Source of the DNA: Desulfuromusa sp.
GTDB lineage: Bacteria; Desulfobacterota; Desulfuromonadia; Desulfuromonadales; Geopsychrobacteraceae
Assembly: GCA_029933365.1 (NCBI GenBank)
Contig: JAOZOH010000019.1
Coordinates: 1-34,492, forward strand
Reading direction: 5' to 3'
Length of the DNA stretch: 34,492 bases
Part shown: positions 1-8,718 of the stretch, piece after piece
How positions within the stretch are numbered: the first letter of the stretch is position 1
Layout: the number at the start of each line of letters is the position of its first letter
The notes under the pieces: generated by a model
What the model saw: the letters and a program-made list of their open reading frames with translations, nothing else
What the model was told of the DNA's origin: nothing
Databases searched by the model: none
Program-made: the position numbers and the translations under genes

Positions 1-580
1 AGTCATCGTTCACACCTGCGTCAACATGACCAGCTTCGAGAGCTTGAACGATCATTCGACCACCACCTTTATAGGACTTGATTTTAGCTTTGGGGAGGTA
101 TTTTTTGGCAATGACCTCACCGGTTGAACCCAACAGTACACCAACAGTGACGTCCGGTTTATTAACGTCTTCAAGTGTCTGAAATGTTGCTTCAGTCTTG
201 GTAAAAATACAGGGCTGGACATAGATCCACGGATCGGTAAAGGTGACCTTGAGAGCACGCTTTAAGGTTGGAGTCATATCGGCAGCCAGGATATCAGCCT
301 TGCCTGAAAGTAGTGCCGGAATCAGGCCATCCCAGTCATAGTTAAGAACTTTCATTTTAACACCCATGGCATCAGCCATGCCTTGGGTAAAGTCAACCAT
401 TGAACCTGCAGGCACACCGGTTTTATCGATAAAGGCGTATGGTGGCGCACCCGATTGAACGGCAACACGGAGTTCCCCGCGTTTGACAATCTCTTCTAGA
501 TTGCTGGCAAAACTCGTTGTGGTTAAAAAGACGGTCAGTACGAGAGCAAGAACAATTGATACAAGTTTTTTCTGCTTCAT
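1..580 (-). CDS. Periplasmic amino-acid-binding protein of an ABC transporter, 3' part cut by window edge
   Basis: The first ~193 residues are visible; the 3' end lies beyond base 1. The protein starts with a classical signal peptide (MKQKK, then a hydrophobic core, then a likely cleavage after about residue 26, TSFAS). The mature start NLEEIVKRGELRVAV is typical of the bacterial extracellular solute-binding family 3 (SBP_bac_3), which captures polar or charged amino acids in the periplasm for an ABC importer. The ATG at 580 has a GGAG Shine-Dalgarno 6 bases upstream. It follows the ALDH7 and saccharopine dehydrogenase genes on the same strand, so an amino acid related to lysine metabolism is a reasonable but unproven ligand. 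Permease and ATPase genes would be expected further left. Family assignment is firm; substrate is inference. Confidence 0.88.
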   Translation of the reverse strand, partial: MKQKKLVSIVLALVLTVFLTTTSFASNLEEIVKRGELRVAVQSGAPPYAFIDKTGVPAGSMVDFTQGMADAMGVKMKVLNYDWDGLIPALLSGKADILAADMTPTLKRALKVTFTDPWIYVQPCIFTKTEATFQTLEDVNKPDVTVGVLLGSTGEVIAKKYLPKAKIKSYKGGGRMIVQALEAGHVDAGVNDD

Positions 581-599
581 GCGCATCTCCTTTTTAAAT

Positions 600-619
600 T
601 TTGCTTGCTGCCAAGCAAA
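600..619 (-). promoter_or_regulatory. Stem-loop in the intercistronic gap before the solute-binding protein gene
   Basis: On the minus strand an 8-bp perfect stem (TTTGCTTG / CAAGCAAA) with a GCAG loop sits just upstream of the Shine-Dalgarno of the binding-protein gene. The short ATTT following it is too weak for a convincing intrinsic terminator. It could act as a partial terminator or as an mRNA-stabilising or processing hairpin, as is common before highly expressed binding-protein cistrons. The structure is seen; the function is inferred. Confidence 0.5.
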
Positions 620-674
620 TCAACAATATGCCTATCCAAAAGAACCAGATAGACGGAATTGGCCACCAATTGAA

Positions 675-2207
675 TTAAATATCAAACTTAATTCCTTGGG
701 CCAGAGGTAAAGTTTTACCATAATTTATTGTGTTCGTCTGACGACGCATATAGGCTTTCCATGCATCAGAACCAGATTCACGACCACCACCAGTCTCTTT
801 TTCCCCACCGAAAGCACCACCAATCTCCGCACCAGAAGTCCCGATGTTAACATTGGCAATACCACAATCGGAACCGGCTGCAGAAAGGAACTCTTCAGCT
901 TCCAGTAAGTTTTGAGTGAAAATAGCCGACGAGAGCCCCTGAACAACACCGTTATGGAGGGCGATTGCATTACTCACTTCACCTTGATATTTAATCAGGT
1001 AAAGGATCGGTGCAAAGGTCTCTTCCTGCACAATTTCGTAACTGTTTTCAGCTTCAACAACCGCAGGATTGACATAACAGCCTGACTCATAACCTTGACC
1101 GTTGAGTACTTCACCACCACAGAGGACTTTGCCACCTTCATTTACTACCTTTTCCAGCGCCAGAGTAAAGTCAGTGACAGCATATTTGTCAATCAAGGGG
1201 CCAACGTGATTATTTTCATCCAAAGGATCACCGATTTTCAAACCGCTGTAGGCTTTTACTATAACGTCTTTGACTTTGTCATAGATTGATTCATGGATAA
1301 TCAGCCGCCGGGTTGAGGTGCAACGCTGCCCTGCAGTCCCTACTGCTCCAAATACGATAGCTGGCAGTGCCGTTTTCATATCGGCATTCGGAGTAAGGAT
1401 AATGGCATTATTGCCGCCGAGTTCAAGAATTGATTTGCCAAAACGTTTAGCGATAATCTGAGCACCGTGCCGACCAACCTCTGTCGAACCGGTGATGGAA
1501 ATCAAAGGGACTCGCTTATCATTGAGAAGCTTCTCTCCAATAGAGGATCCACGCCCGATAACCAAAGAGAATAGACCCTCGGGGAGATCATTTTCTCTGA
1601 TAACAACGGCCAGAATATTCAGGACAGCAATAGCGCACAGAGGAACTTTTGAGGATGGCTTCCACAGGTTGGTGTCACCACAGATCGTTGCAATCATTGT
1701 GTTCCAGGACCAGACAGCAACAGGAAAGTTGAAGGCACTAATGGTCCCGACAACTCCGAGGGGCTGATACTGATCGTACATGCGGTGATTTTCCCGTTCA
1801 GAGACGGTGGTAACGCCGTAAAGCTGGCGTGACTGACCAACGGCAAGGTCACAGATATCGATCATCTCCTGGACTTCGCCCTTCCCCTCCTGAAGGGATT
1901 TACCCATTTCGTAGGAAACGAGAGTGCCGAGGGCATCTTTGTGCTTGCGAAGTTCCAGACCAATCTGTCGGACAATTTCGCCTCGCTTGGGAGCTGGGAC
2001 CTTGCGCCAGATTTTGAAAGCTTCATCTGCCTTGGCGACAATCTTTTCGTAATCTGCCTCCGAGGCAAGATAAACGCTGGCAATATGCTTTCCGTCTACC
2101 GGGGAAACAATATTCAGTTCACCCTGATCAGTCGTCGTATTCCACTCAATCCCGGTTGTTGCACCAAAGTTTTTCTCTTTAATTCCAAGCTCTTTCAGAA
2201 AATCCAT
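675..2207 (-). CDS. ALDH7-family (antiquitin-type) aldehyde dehydrogenase, probable alpha-aminoadipate-semialdehyde dehydrogenase
   Basis: A full-length 510-residue NAD(P)-dependent aldehyde dehydrogenase. The ALDH signature elements are present: AFNFP with Asn160, the general-base Glu262 in LELGGNN, and the nucleophile Cys296 in [13 protein letters not shown]. That Cys motif and the overall style match ALDH7 (human antiquitin; bacterial AmaB/Pcd), which oxidises 2-aminoadipate 6-semialdehyde (in equilibrium with piperideine-6-carboxylate) to 2-aminoadipate. The ATG at 2207 has an AAGGAG ribosome site. It lies 127 bases after the saccharopine dehydrogenase gene on the same strand. That enzyme's product would be this enzyme's substrate, so the two plausibly act in sequence in lysine breakdown. 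Family call is strong; the precise substrate is inferred from family and context. Confidence 0.88.
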   Translation of the reverse strand: MDFLKELGIKEKNFGATTGIEWNTTTDQGELNIVSPVDGKHIASVYLASEADYEKIVAKADEAFKIWRKVPAPKRGEIVRQIGLELRKHKDALGTLVSYEMGKSLQEGKGEVQEMIDICDLAVGQSRQLYGVTTVSERENHRMYDQYQPLGVVGTISAFNFPVAVWSWNTMIATICGDTNLWKPSSKVPLCAIAVLNILAVVIRENDLPEGLFSLVIGRGSSIGEKLLNDKRVPLISITGSTEVGRHGAQIIAKRFGKSILELGGNNAIILTPNADMKTALPAIVFGAVGTAGQRCTSTRRLIIHESIYDKVKDVIVKAYSGLKIGDPLDENNHVGPLIDKYAVTDFTLALEKVVNEGGKVLCGGEVLNGQGYESGCYVNPAVVEAENSYEIVQEETFAPILYLIKYQGEVSNAIALHNGVVQGLSSAIFTQNLLEAEEFLSAAGSDCGIANVNIGTSGAEIGGAFGGEKETGGGRESGSDAWKAYMRRQTNTINYGKTLPLAQGIKFDI

Positions 2208-2334
2208 TTTGTTCTCCTTTATCTATCGTATATAGATTAACAGTCTTGACACGACATTAGAACAAAAAACAGGATAAATATAATATTGTTTTACTTTAAC
2301 CGATCAAGGCTGAGCCTATATCAGAATATCAGCT

Positions 2335-3672
2335 TCAGGCTATGATATTTTCTTCCTCAATAAACTTAACTCCAAAAGTTTCAAGTTTATCTAAAATTGG
2401 GGAATAAATCTCAGGTAATGTTGGAATATTAACCCCCACCGGCAAGATCATTCCGGTTGCTATTAATTTGACCGCAATCGCCAGAGGAAGACCTACAGTG
2501 TAAGCCATTGCAGTATTTTCTCTATCTTGACCCTCATAACTCATAGAAGAGATTATTTGTTTTGTAACGCTATCGACCGTATATTCAAATTGGTGCTGCA
2601 TCACCAGCAAATCACGATCCCGTTGTTTCATCGACCATTTTTCTGCCAGAACATGCTGTAATATTTGAGCCGGGGTTACATCTCGAAGACAAACCATCTC
2701 ATTTGAAAAAAGTCCGAGCCAGGTAATTTTATCCATCACTGCTGACGTTTGTGACAAGCCAAAGTAATCCGCTAAACTATCTTCAACCCTCTTGTCGTCG
2801 TTCGCAGGGAGAAAGCTCTCCAAGTATTGCCGATATGTTAATGTGTCCGAATCTGTCATAATATAACTATCATCGGTACATCCCAATTGAACAAAAATAT
2901 CCCACGCTGCACAAAAACCCGGGCGGCGCATCGTCCCACGGAGAATGGTTTGAATATCTTCCAGACCGTACAATTGACAGTACTGCAAAGAATCCCGATT
3001 TGGGTACACTTCAAAGTCACCATATCCCGGCATCTTCGTCATTGTAAGGGTCGAAAACAATCGATTGTACGAAACATATTTCCCCTGCCCATTGACCCGA
3101 TATTTTGCTGTTCCCTGCCCTGCGACAACAACATTTCGTGGATTCCAGGAAAATTTATAGTTCCAGGGATTATCATCACAGGCCGGGGCAACCAGACCAC
3201 CACAAAAAGAGTTGAAAGAACGAATCTTCCCCCCCTTTTTTTTAATCGCATCAATAATCCGCATCGCTGACATATGATCAATACCGGGGTCAACCCCCAG
3301 CTCATTCAGAAAAACCAGCCCTTTTTCGGTAACCGAAGAGGCAATATTTTTCATTTCAGGAGTCACATAGGATGGGGTCAGCAGGTGTTTTCCCAACAAC
3401 AGACACTCATCGGCAACCAGTTGATGCATCGATCCCGGCAGCATTGAAACTACAATATCAGCTTGTGAGATTTCATTCTGCCGCTGTTTTGTGTCCATGA
3501 CATCAAACTGAATAGCACGGCCATTTGCAGTATTGGCAACTTTAGCTTCAGCCGCTAACAAAGAAATATCACCAACAGTGACGTGCCAATCATATTGGGG
3601 GGCGTTCTTCAGTAAATAATCAATAAGACTGATTGTCGACAATCCTGCCCCAATAACAAAAATATTTTTCAT
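2335..3672 (-). CDS. LYS9-like saccharopine dehydrogenase (L-glutamate-forming type)
   Basis: A 445-residue protein with an N-terminal Rossmann nucleotide-binding loop (VIGAGLST, residues 6-13). It also has the conserved core of the saccharopine reductase family: LGVDPGIDH at 125-133, FCGGLVAP at 156-163 and DNPW...WNPRNVVVAGQG at 167-187. Family members interconvert saccharopine with 2-aminoadipate 6-semialdehyde plus glutamate using NAD(P). The protein lacks an N-terminal lysine-ketoglutarate reductase (LKR) domain, so it is the monofunctional form. The ALDH7 gene follows immediately. A LysR regulator is divergent with a 165-base shared intergenic region. No LKR partner is visible in the window, so the source of saccharopine is open. 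A related saccharopine-dehydrogenase-like oxidoreductase activity cannot be excluded. Confidence 0.8.
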   Translation of the reverse strand: MKNIFVIGAGLSTISLIDYLLKNAPQYDWHVTVGDISLLAAEAKVANTANGRAIQFDVMDTKQRQNEISQADIVVSMLPGSMHQLVADECLLLGKHLLTPSYVTPEMKNIASSVTEKGLVFLNELGVDPGIDHMSAMRIIDAIKKKGGKIRSFNSFCGGLVAPACDDNPWNYKFSWNPRNVVVAGQGTAKYRVNGQGKYVSYNRLFSTLTMTKMPGYGDFEVYPNRDSLQYCQLYGLEDIQTILRGTMRRPGFCAAWDIFVQLGCTDDSYIMTDSDTLTYRQYLESFLPANDDKRVEDSLADYFGLSQTSAVMDKITWLGLFSNEMVCLRDVTPAQILQHVLAEKWSMKQRDRDLLVMQHQFEYTVDSVTKQIISSMSYEGQDRENTAMAYTVGLPLAIAVKLIATGMILPVGVNIPTLPEIYSPILDKLETFGVKFIEEENIIA

Positions 3673-3727
3673 AAAATAACGTCCTTATAGACAGTGAAGC
3701 ATCAGATAGAAACAATTAACTCAGAAA

Positions 3728-3756
3728 AGAATAGTCCCATAAAATACCACTGTCGA
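3728..3756 (-). promoter_or_regulatory. Candidate sigma70 promoter for the saccharopine dehydrogenase operon
   Basis: On the minus strand TCGACA (five of six to TTGACA) is followed after 17 bases by TATTCT (four of six to TATAAT), about 55 bases before the ATG at 3672. It lies in the divergent space shared with the LysR gene, where such regulators usually bind. No clear lysine riboswitch or single obvious T-N11-A operator was picked out. Call is by pattern only. Confidence 0.4.
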
Positions 3757-3837
3757 GAAGAATCATATTTCATTATTGGCGGCGTCTTTCAGAACATGTT
3801 ATTTTGTCCCCACACTGACTAATTAACAGGATCATGA

Positions 3838-4683
3838 ATGGACACTCGAACCCTCCATTATTTTATTACTGTCTATGAAGAGTTGAGCCTAAGTGCAGCG
3901 GCAAAACGTTGCTGCATTTCACAACCATCCATCTCTACAGCAGTGCAACAGCTTGAAGCAGAATTGGATCGGCAACTGTTTATTCGCCACTCTCGAGGAG
4001 TCAGCCCGACCAACTCAGGTAAACTGCTCTACCCTTATGCACTTAAAGTCCTCAATGATATCCAGACAATCAAAGATTTTTTTCAGAAAAAAACAATTAC
4101 TCTGCCGTTTAAAATTGGCCTCATGCCATTTCTTTCCGGGGAGAGGATTGGTAAATTTATCAAGGAACTACTTAATTCAATTGAAGGTCTGGATTTAACT
4201 ATTGTTGATTGGAACGAAGCGGCTGATGCCAGAATTATTTCGAGCACCATGGTTGCAAAGGATGAACGTTTTCATAAACTCTGGCAGGATGAATATGTGC
4301 TGGCACTCCCAGAAAATCACCTACTGGCAGGTGAAAAAAATATCAAATTGAAGCAGATTGATGGTCTCCCTTTTATCAGCAGGACATTCTGTGATGCTAT
4401 TGAATCGTGGAATTTTGCTGTCCAGAAACAGGGGATTAAAATTAACACCAAAGCCGTCGTTAGTAATGAGGAATATGCTCTTGATATGGTTGCCGCCGGT
4501 CTTGGTTTTTCGTTAGTTCCAAGTCATTCAACTGCCTCACGTTCTGATATTGTTACCCGTGATATAAACGATGTAAAGCTTGAGAGAGTCATTGGCCTGG
4601 CCTGTAAAGTTGATCAACCACTCCCCTTTCAATTATTAACAATTGTTGATAATTTCAGGGTTCAGATCGAAAGCTCTAGTTGA
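3838..4683 (+). CDS. LysR-family transcriptional regulator
   Basis: A 281-residue LTTR. Residues 1-60 form the winged helix-turn-helix (TLHYFITVYEELSLSAAAKRC, then QPSISTAVQQLE with LFIR), followed by a linker helix and an effector-binding domain from about residue 90. It is slightly short for the family (usually 290-310) but shows no break. The ATG at 3838 has AGGA 6 bases upstream. LTTRs typically control a divergent operon and their own gene in response to a small metabolite. Here that suggests control of the saccharopine dehydrogenase/ALDH7/transport group, with a pathway intermediate as co-inducer (inference). The stop is only one base from the rsmD start, so rsmD and coaD may be partly co-transcribed with it. 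Confidence 0.9.
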   Translation: MDTRTLHYFITVYEELSLSAAAKRCCISQPSISTAVQQLEAELDRQLFIRHSRGVSPTNSGKLLYPYALKVLNDIQTIKDFFQKKTITLPFKIGLMPFLSGERIGKFIKELLNSIEGLDLTIVDWNEAADARIISSTMVAKDERFHKLWQDEYVLALPENHLLAGEKNIKLKQIDGLPFISRTFCDAIESWNFAVQKQGIKINTKAVVSNEEYALDMVAAGLGFSLVPSHSTASRSDIVTRDINDVKLERVIGLACKVDQPLPFQLLTIVDNFRVQIESSS

Positions 4684-4684
4684 T

Positions 4685-5245
4685 ATGCGGATTATCAGCG
4701 GGTCGGCGCGCGGGCGACAATTAGCAACTTTTTCCGGAAAAGATATTCGACCGACCCCAGATCGGGTTCGCGAGGCGGTGTTCAGTATTCTGGTCAGTCA
4801 CTGCGGAACCTTCAACGGGCTCAAGGTTCTGGAACTGTTCGCCGGGAGTGGAGCTCAGTCTCTGGAGGCGCTCAGTCGGGGGGCTCAAGCCGCAATCATG
4901 GTCGATTACAGTTACGTTGCTGCACAACTCATAGATGAAAATATTCAGCGTTGCCGGTTTGAATCTAGCGCACGTTTTTTAAGACAGGATGTTTTGACAG
5001 TTTTACCATCGCTGACCTCTTCTGCTCCCTTTGATTTAATCTTTCTTGATCCACCTTACAAACAAAATTTAATTCCAACGGTCATCAAAAAGATAGAAAA
5101 CTTGAATCTACTGACTGAAAATGGAATAATCTGTGCCGAATCAGCCAAAGATGAAAGTTTAGGCGATTTTGAGACATTAAAACTGATTAAAAGCAGAGTT
5201 TACGGCTCAACCAGAATTCACCTCTACCACGACCCGAAGGACTGA
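4685..5245 (+). CDS. rsmD: 16S rRNA (guanine966-N2)-methyltransferase RsmD
   Basis: A 186-residue class I SAM-dependent methyltransferase that methylates G966 of 16S rRNA during 30S assembly. The opening MRIISGSARGRQL and RPTPDRVREAVFSIL segments are hallmark RsmD. The SAM-binding loop is ELFAGSG (residues 50-56) and the catalytic motif IV is DPPY (122-125). The ATG at 4685 fits the conserved N-terminus; an in-frame upstream start at 4643 would add 14 non-conserved residues inside lysR and is rejected. The ribosome site is weak, which suggests translational coupling to the preceding stop. coaD follows after a single base; rsmD-coaD is a widespread pair. Confidence 0.95.
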   Translation: MRIISGSARGRQLATFSGKDIRPTPDRVREAVFSILVSHCGTFNGLKVLELFAGSGAQSLEALSRGAQAAIMVDYSYVAAQLIDENIQRCRFESSARFLRQDVLTVLPSLTSSAPFDLIFLDPPYKQNLIPTVIKKIENLNLLTENGIICAESAKDESLGDFETLKLIKSRVYGSTRIHLYHDPKD

Positions 5246-5246
5246 A

Positions 5247-5735
5247 ATGAACCGTCATATTGCTATTTATCCAGGCTCTTTTGATCCCTTTACTCATGGA
5301 CATATGGACATTGTACGGCGGGGTTTGGAAATTTTTGATACTGTGGTGATCGCGGTTGCAAATAACTCGGAGAAAAAAACCCTTTTTTCGGTTACTGAGC
5401 GAGTTGATATCCTCAAGAAATTAACGGAGGACAATCCCCGCCTGCGAGTGGAAACCTTTGACGGTCTTCTGGTTGAGTATGTTGTTGCCAAAAAAGCTCG
5501 GGTTATTTTACGCGGATTGCGAGCGGTCACAGACTTTGAATTTGAATTTCAGCTGGCCCAGATGAATCACACCGTTTGCCAACAGGTCGAGACTCTATTC
5601 ATGATGACTTCCCCTAAATTTGCCTATCTCAGCTCATCAATTGTCAAGGAGGTTGGACGCTTGAAGGGTGATATCAGTAAGTTTGTGCCACCATTAGTCA
5701 TGCAAGAATTAATGAAGAAATTTGGTCACAACTAA
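5247..5735 (+). CDS. coaD: Phosphopantetheine adenylyltransferase CoaD
   Basis: A 162-residue enzyme of coenzyme A synthesis that transfers AMP from ATP to 4'-phosphopantetheine, giving dephospho-CoA. The nucleotidyltransferase signatures are intact: PGSFDPFTHGH (residues 9-19, the T/HxGH motif) and YLSSSIVKE (127-135). The conserved RGLR...DFEFEFQLAQMN segment lies at 89-107. Length is normal for the family (about 160). It is translationally close-coupled to rsmD (one-base gap) and is the last gene of the plus-strand group, converging on queE. Confidence 0.97.
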   Translation: MNRHIAIYPGSFDPFTHGHMDIVRRGLEIFDTVVIAVANNSEKKTLFSVTERVDILKKLTEDNPRLRVETFDGLLVEYVVAKKARVILRGLRAVTDFEFEFQLAQMNHTVCQQVETLFMMTSPKFAYLSSSIVKEVGRLKGDISKFVPPLVMQELMKKFGHN

Positions 5736-5788
5736 ATCCTGACACAGCACCTCACAGCAAAACAACACTGCCCCATCTCACCTTATGA

Positions 5789-5809
5789 TTTTAATGTAAT
5801 ACATTAAAA
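5789..5809. terminator. AT-rich stem-loop between convergent coaD and queE
   Basis: TTTTAATG / CATTAAAA form an 8-bp stem around a TAATA loop in the 78-base convergent gap. The arm's own T-run could serve as the tail in either direction. The lack of GC pairs makes it a weak terminator candidate. Confidence 0.4.
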
Positions 5810-5813
5810 AAGA

Positions 5814-6569
5814 CTACAGAACACCCATAAATCTATGGGTTTGTGGAATGACGCGCAGATTTGAATTGACATCAGAAATAAGAGCCTGCATTTCTAATAA
5901 ACGTCTGGTTGAAACAGCAACCCGGTTTTCCAACGTGACGGGCTGCAAGATGATTGGAATTTGCTTTGAAATTGCGGTGATCAAATCAGCTGCCAGTTGT
6001 AATTCCAAATCAGGAGTATTCTCACCGACGACAAGCTTAACAAAACAGTTCGTCTGATTGGCAATTTCCAGAAAACGCCGATGGATATCCCACTCGGTTC
6101 TCAATCCGGTCTGTGAATGAAGTTTGATATCCATTGAGACCCAATCCAAACACTGAATCAGTCGTGATAATTGGTCTGGCAGAGTGCCATTGGTTTCAAG
6201 ATAAATTGGCAAAATGGCTTTTAACTCCGGCAGCCAGGACGATAAAACTTGTTCATGTAGCAATGGTTCGCCACCAGTGATGCTGATGGAGTGGTGTGCT
6301 CCCGGCAATTCAGAGGTCCATGCTGTAATCAGGTTTTTTACTCTGGAATAGTCGAGCGGATTAGTGAAAACCTTTAGCTTCCCAGAGCCAGGGCTGGTTT
6401 CGATATTACAGGTTGCGGTTTTTAAAAAATTGGTATCACAATAACGACAGTTCAAATTGCAATCGGGAAAACGCAAAAAGATCTGACGGTGACCAACCAG
6501 AACTCCCTCCCCTTGTATCGAAGAGAAAATTTCAATCAAATCAGCTTTGGGTATAAGTGGCGTAGGCAT
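5814..6569 (-). CDS. queE: 7-carboxy-7-deazaguanine synthase QueE (radical SAM)
   Basis: A 251-residue radical-SAM enzyme that converts 6-carboxytetrahydropterin to 7-carboxy-7-deazaguanine, the third step of queuosine/preQ0 synthesis. The QueE-type [4Fe-4S] motif is C37-x3-C41-x2-C44 (CNLNCRYC), with the SAM-contacting GGEP at 99-102 and the N-terminal IFSSIQGEG substrate region at 14-22. The ATG at 6569 overlaps the end of queD by 29 bases. A TTG at 6539, overlapping the queD stop, is an alternative start that would remove ten non-conserved residues. It is expressed with queD, which supplies its substrate. Confidence 0.95.
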   Translation of the reverse strand: MPTPLIPKADLIEIFSSIQGEGVLVGHRQIFLRFPDCNLNCRYCDTNFLKTATCNIETSPGSGKLKVFTNPLDYSRVKNLITAWTSELPGAHHSISITGGEPLLHEQVLSSWLPELKAILPIYLETNGTLPDQLSRLIQCLDWVSMDIKLHSQTGLRTEWDIHRRFLEIANQTNCFVKLVVGENTPDLELQLAADLITAISKQIPIILQPVTLENRVAVSTRRLLEMQALISDVNSNLRVIPQTHRFMGVL

Positions 6570-6912
6570 TATCCGATTCCCAGACAGTGATTTTCTCTAA
6601 GTTGACAGCGTATTCTGCCAAACTATCAATCAGCCGATCAAAGATAAATTTGGAAATATGCTCCGATGAGGGACTTATTCCTTTAAATGCATCCAGATCA
6701 TTGAGATACTTATGATCAAGATAGTTCATAATCTCTTTGGTGTGTTTTTTCAATATTTTAAAGTCGATACCCAATCCGGCCTTATCCAGATTCTCAGTAT
6801 TAACGGTCACCTCAACTTTCCAGTTATGGCCATGCAGATTTTCGCAGTCACCCTGATAATTTAATAAATTATGGGCAGCAGCAAAATGGGTCAAAATGGT
6901 TAAATGGTACAT
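6541..6912 (-). CDS. queD: 6-carboxy-5,6,7,8-tetrahydropterin synthase QueD
   Basis: A 123-residue member of the PTPS/QueD family that converts 7,8-dihydroneopterin triphosphate to 6-carboxytetrahydropterin. The zinc ligands His14, His27 and His29 and the catalytic Cys23 lie in AAAHN and CENLHGH. The D66-H67 pair (LDHKYLND) and the C-terminal VWES glutamate complete the active site. The start at 6912 has a GGAG site. It overlaps queE downstream and follows yacG by 22 bases. No preQ1 riboswitch was recognised upstream; expression may depend on the yacG side. Confidence 0.95.
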   Translation of the reverse strand: MYHLTILTHFAAAHNLLNYQGDCENLHGHNWKVEVTVNTENLDKAGLGIDFKILKKHTKEIMNYLDHKYLNDLDAFKGISPSSEHISKFIFDRLIDSLAEYAVNLEKITVWESDNAYATYTQS

Positions 6913-6934
6913 ATTATTTTCATCTCCTGATTTA

Positions 6935-7108
6935 TTAAAGATCGGGTTCTAACTGTGAGGCTTCCCCGCCATCGACACTATATTCTTCACTAGCCCAGCA
7001 ACCAAGATCAACGGTGCGACACTTTTCGGAACAAAAGGGGCGAGAAGGATTACCTTTCCAAAAGGTTTTTCTTCCACAACGGGGGCAATTCAGTTCAAGA
7101 TCATTCAT
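6935..7108 (-). CDS. yacG: YacG-type zinc-ribbon protein (DNA gyrase inhibitor family)
   Basis: A 57-residue zinc-binding protein. Cys8 and Cys11 (CPRC), and Cys26 and Cys30 (FCSEKC), form the four-Cys site. NPSRPFCS, DLGCWASEEY and their spacing match YacG. E. coli YacG binds GyrB and blocks gyrase from DNA. The start is taken at the ATG at 7108, because the reading frame continuing upstream would run through the tRNA terminator and part of the tRNA. The ribosome site is weak (GGTG). It lies just downstream of that terminator and before queD. Confidence 0.9.
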   Translation of the reverse strand: MNDLELNCPRCGRKTFWKGNPSRPFCSEKCRTVDLGCWASEEYSVDGGEASQLEPDL

Positions 7109-7154
7109 ATTCACCACTATAACGACAGTTGTCTTAAAAAGAAACAGACAGACC

Positions 7155-7182
7155 AAAAAGCCCCGAATCAAAGACCCGGGGC
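7155..7182 (-). terminator. Rho-independent terminator after tRNA-Gly
   Basis: On the minus strand GCCCCG ... CGGGGC pairs across an 11-17 base loop and is followed by TTTTT. It begins 10 bases after the tRNA 3' end, so it ends the nucleotidyltransferase-tRNA transcript before yacG. Confidence 0.85.
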
Positions 7183-7192
7183 AGATATTTAT

Positions 7193-7268
<76 letters not shown>

Positions 7269-7290
7269 ATTTGTGAGCGCAGTATAGTGA

Positions 7291-8604
7291 TTAGGCTTCT
7301 TTGTTGTCAAATGATAATTTAGCTCTTAACCAATTTTCAGCCTCGGTGATTGTGCTAATTTCACTATTAATTTCAGCTAGTTTCAACATTGACTGCCATT
7401 CGCCTATCTGAGTATTTGGAGAGTCTTCTAAAAGAACGGCGATTGATCTACCATTAAGCAAATCAGGCACTCGTCCAAACTTCTGTTCGGCAGCATAAGA
7501 TGCTTGCAATTCGAGGACTCTCTTCAGGGTTAAAAGGTCACTGCAAACACCCCAGTAGAGCAATTTTTCACAGGCAAAAGGCTGTAACAGCTCGACCAAC
7601 AACGCTTGGAGCCTTTGCCCTTCTAGCGTTGCTGCAAGAGAAACCATTTCCAAATCCGGTTCAGCCTGCAACTCTATAATTAATCTCTGCAGCTTACGGT
7701 TAAGTCTTAAACGGTGATGCAGCAACTTGGGAAGATCACATGGTGAATACCTTTTTAGTAACCGTGTAAACAGGAAAATAGCACGGTAAGACAATAGTTC
7801 GGGCGATCCAAACTTTGACAGAGCTTCTTTTGTTGTCAGACCTACCTCATACATTTTTTTGTTGAATTGGTCTATTTCTACAACAGCTGCTCTCTTATCC
7901 CAATCGTTACCTACTGGTCCCAAAAGAACCTCCAGCAGGTTAGTAACAATCAGCAACTCAATGCCCCTGATGACATTCTCAGCGTTAAAAATTTTACCCA
8001 GTTCCTCCCGGATTCGTTCACCAGCAACATCTGTCAGCAACTGTGCATAAGAGGTGATTTGTCTTTGTGTCTCAACCGAGAAATTAAAATTCAGGGTCAC
8101 TGCATGCCGGATTCCTTTCAACATCCGCAACGGATCATCTGAAAAACTACGCTGAGAACTAATCTGAAGCTGTTTCTTCTGCAGGTGAAGGAGTCCGCTG
8201 ACTGGATCGATCAGTGCAGATTCGGGAAATGATTCATTTAGGGGCAGAGCTAATGAATTGATGGTAAAGTCTCGCAATTGCAGGTCTTCAATGATTGACG
8301 GAGCTCGCAAAGGGGCAAAGTCGAGAGTCAGACCATTCTGCAACAATACCCGACTTTGCTTCCGTTTTGAATCCAACCAGAACCAGCGTCCTGAGACCTC
8401 AGCAGCCCAAGCTTGTGTCAAAACGGTTGGATCACCTGAACATGTAATATCAATATCAACTTGGGGTAAATGGAGGAGAAAGTTACGCAGACAGCCACCA
8501 ACTAACCAGAAGTCATTATCACTTTCCTGAATTCTGGAAATCAGAAGTTTTAAATCCGTGTTCTGATTAATAAACTTGGTGAGGGCAGATATTTCTGAAA
8601 ACAC
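7291..8604 (-). CDS. Class II tRNA CCA/poly(A) nucleotidyltransferase family protein
   Basis: A 437-residue template-independent nucleotidyltransferase. The head domain has LVGGCLR (residues 34-40) followed by the catalytic Asp50 and Asp52 (VDIDIT). Motif B is RDFTIN at 111-116, and the conserved DDPLRMLKGIR lies at 156-166. No HD phosphohydrolase domain is evident at the C-terminus. Members add CCA, CC or A to tRNA 3' ends, or poly(A) to RNA. Geobacter sulfurreducens is known to split CC- and A-adding between separate enzymes and to have a poly(A) polymerase, so the exact activity cannot be fixed here. The start is GTG at 8604, with a GGGG-like site 9 bases upstream. tRNA-Gly follows in the same transcript. 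Confidence 0.85.
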   Translation of the reverse strand: MFSEISALTKFINQNTDLKLLISRIQESDNDFWLVGGCLRNFLLHLPQVDIDITCSGDPTVLTQAWAAEVSGRWFWLDSKRKQSRVLLQNGLTLDFAPLRAPSIIEDLQLRDFTINSLALPLNESFPESALIDPVSGLLHLQKKQLQISSQRSFSDDPLRMLKGIRHAVTLNFNFSVETQRQITSYAQLLTDVAGERIREELGKIFNAENVIRGIELLIVTNLLEVLLGPVGNDWDKRAAVVEIDQFNKKMYEVGLTTKEALSKFGSPELLSYRAIFLFTRLLKRYSPCDLPKLLHHRLRLNRKLQRLIIELQAEPDLEMVSLAATLEGQRLQALLVELLQPFACEKLLYWGVCSDLLTLKRVLELQASYAAEQKFGRVPDLLNGRSIAVLLEDSPNTQIGEWQSMLKLAEINSEISTITEAENWLRAKLSFDNKEA

Positions 8605-8718
8605 GCTGATAAACCCCGCAGTATTATTCCCAAGAAGTTGGTTGCGAGTGCTGCTTGCGGGAAGTCAAGTGACAAACGTTGGACGCAAGCGACACCCGAA
8701 AACCACATCCGAGTAAAT

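Noticed and set aside
3673..3837. Lysine riboswitch upstream of the saccharopine dehydrogenase gene
   Set aside because: The 165-base divergent gap is too short for the ~170-base aptamer plus promoter, and no conserved L-box motifs were seen.
4643..4684. Earlier start for RsmD inside lysR
   Set aside because: The added 14 residues are lysR out of frame; the conserved MRIISG start is at 4685.
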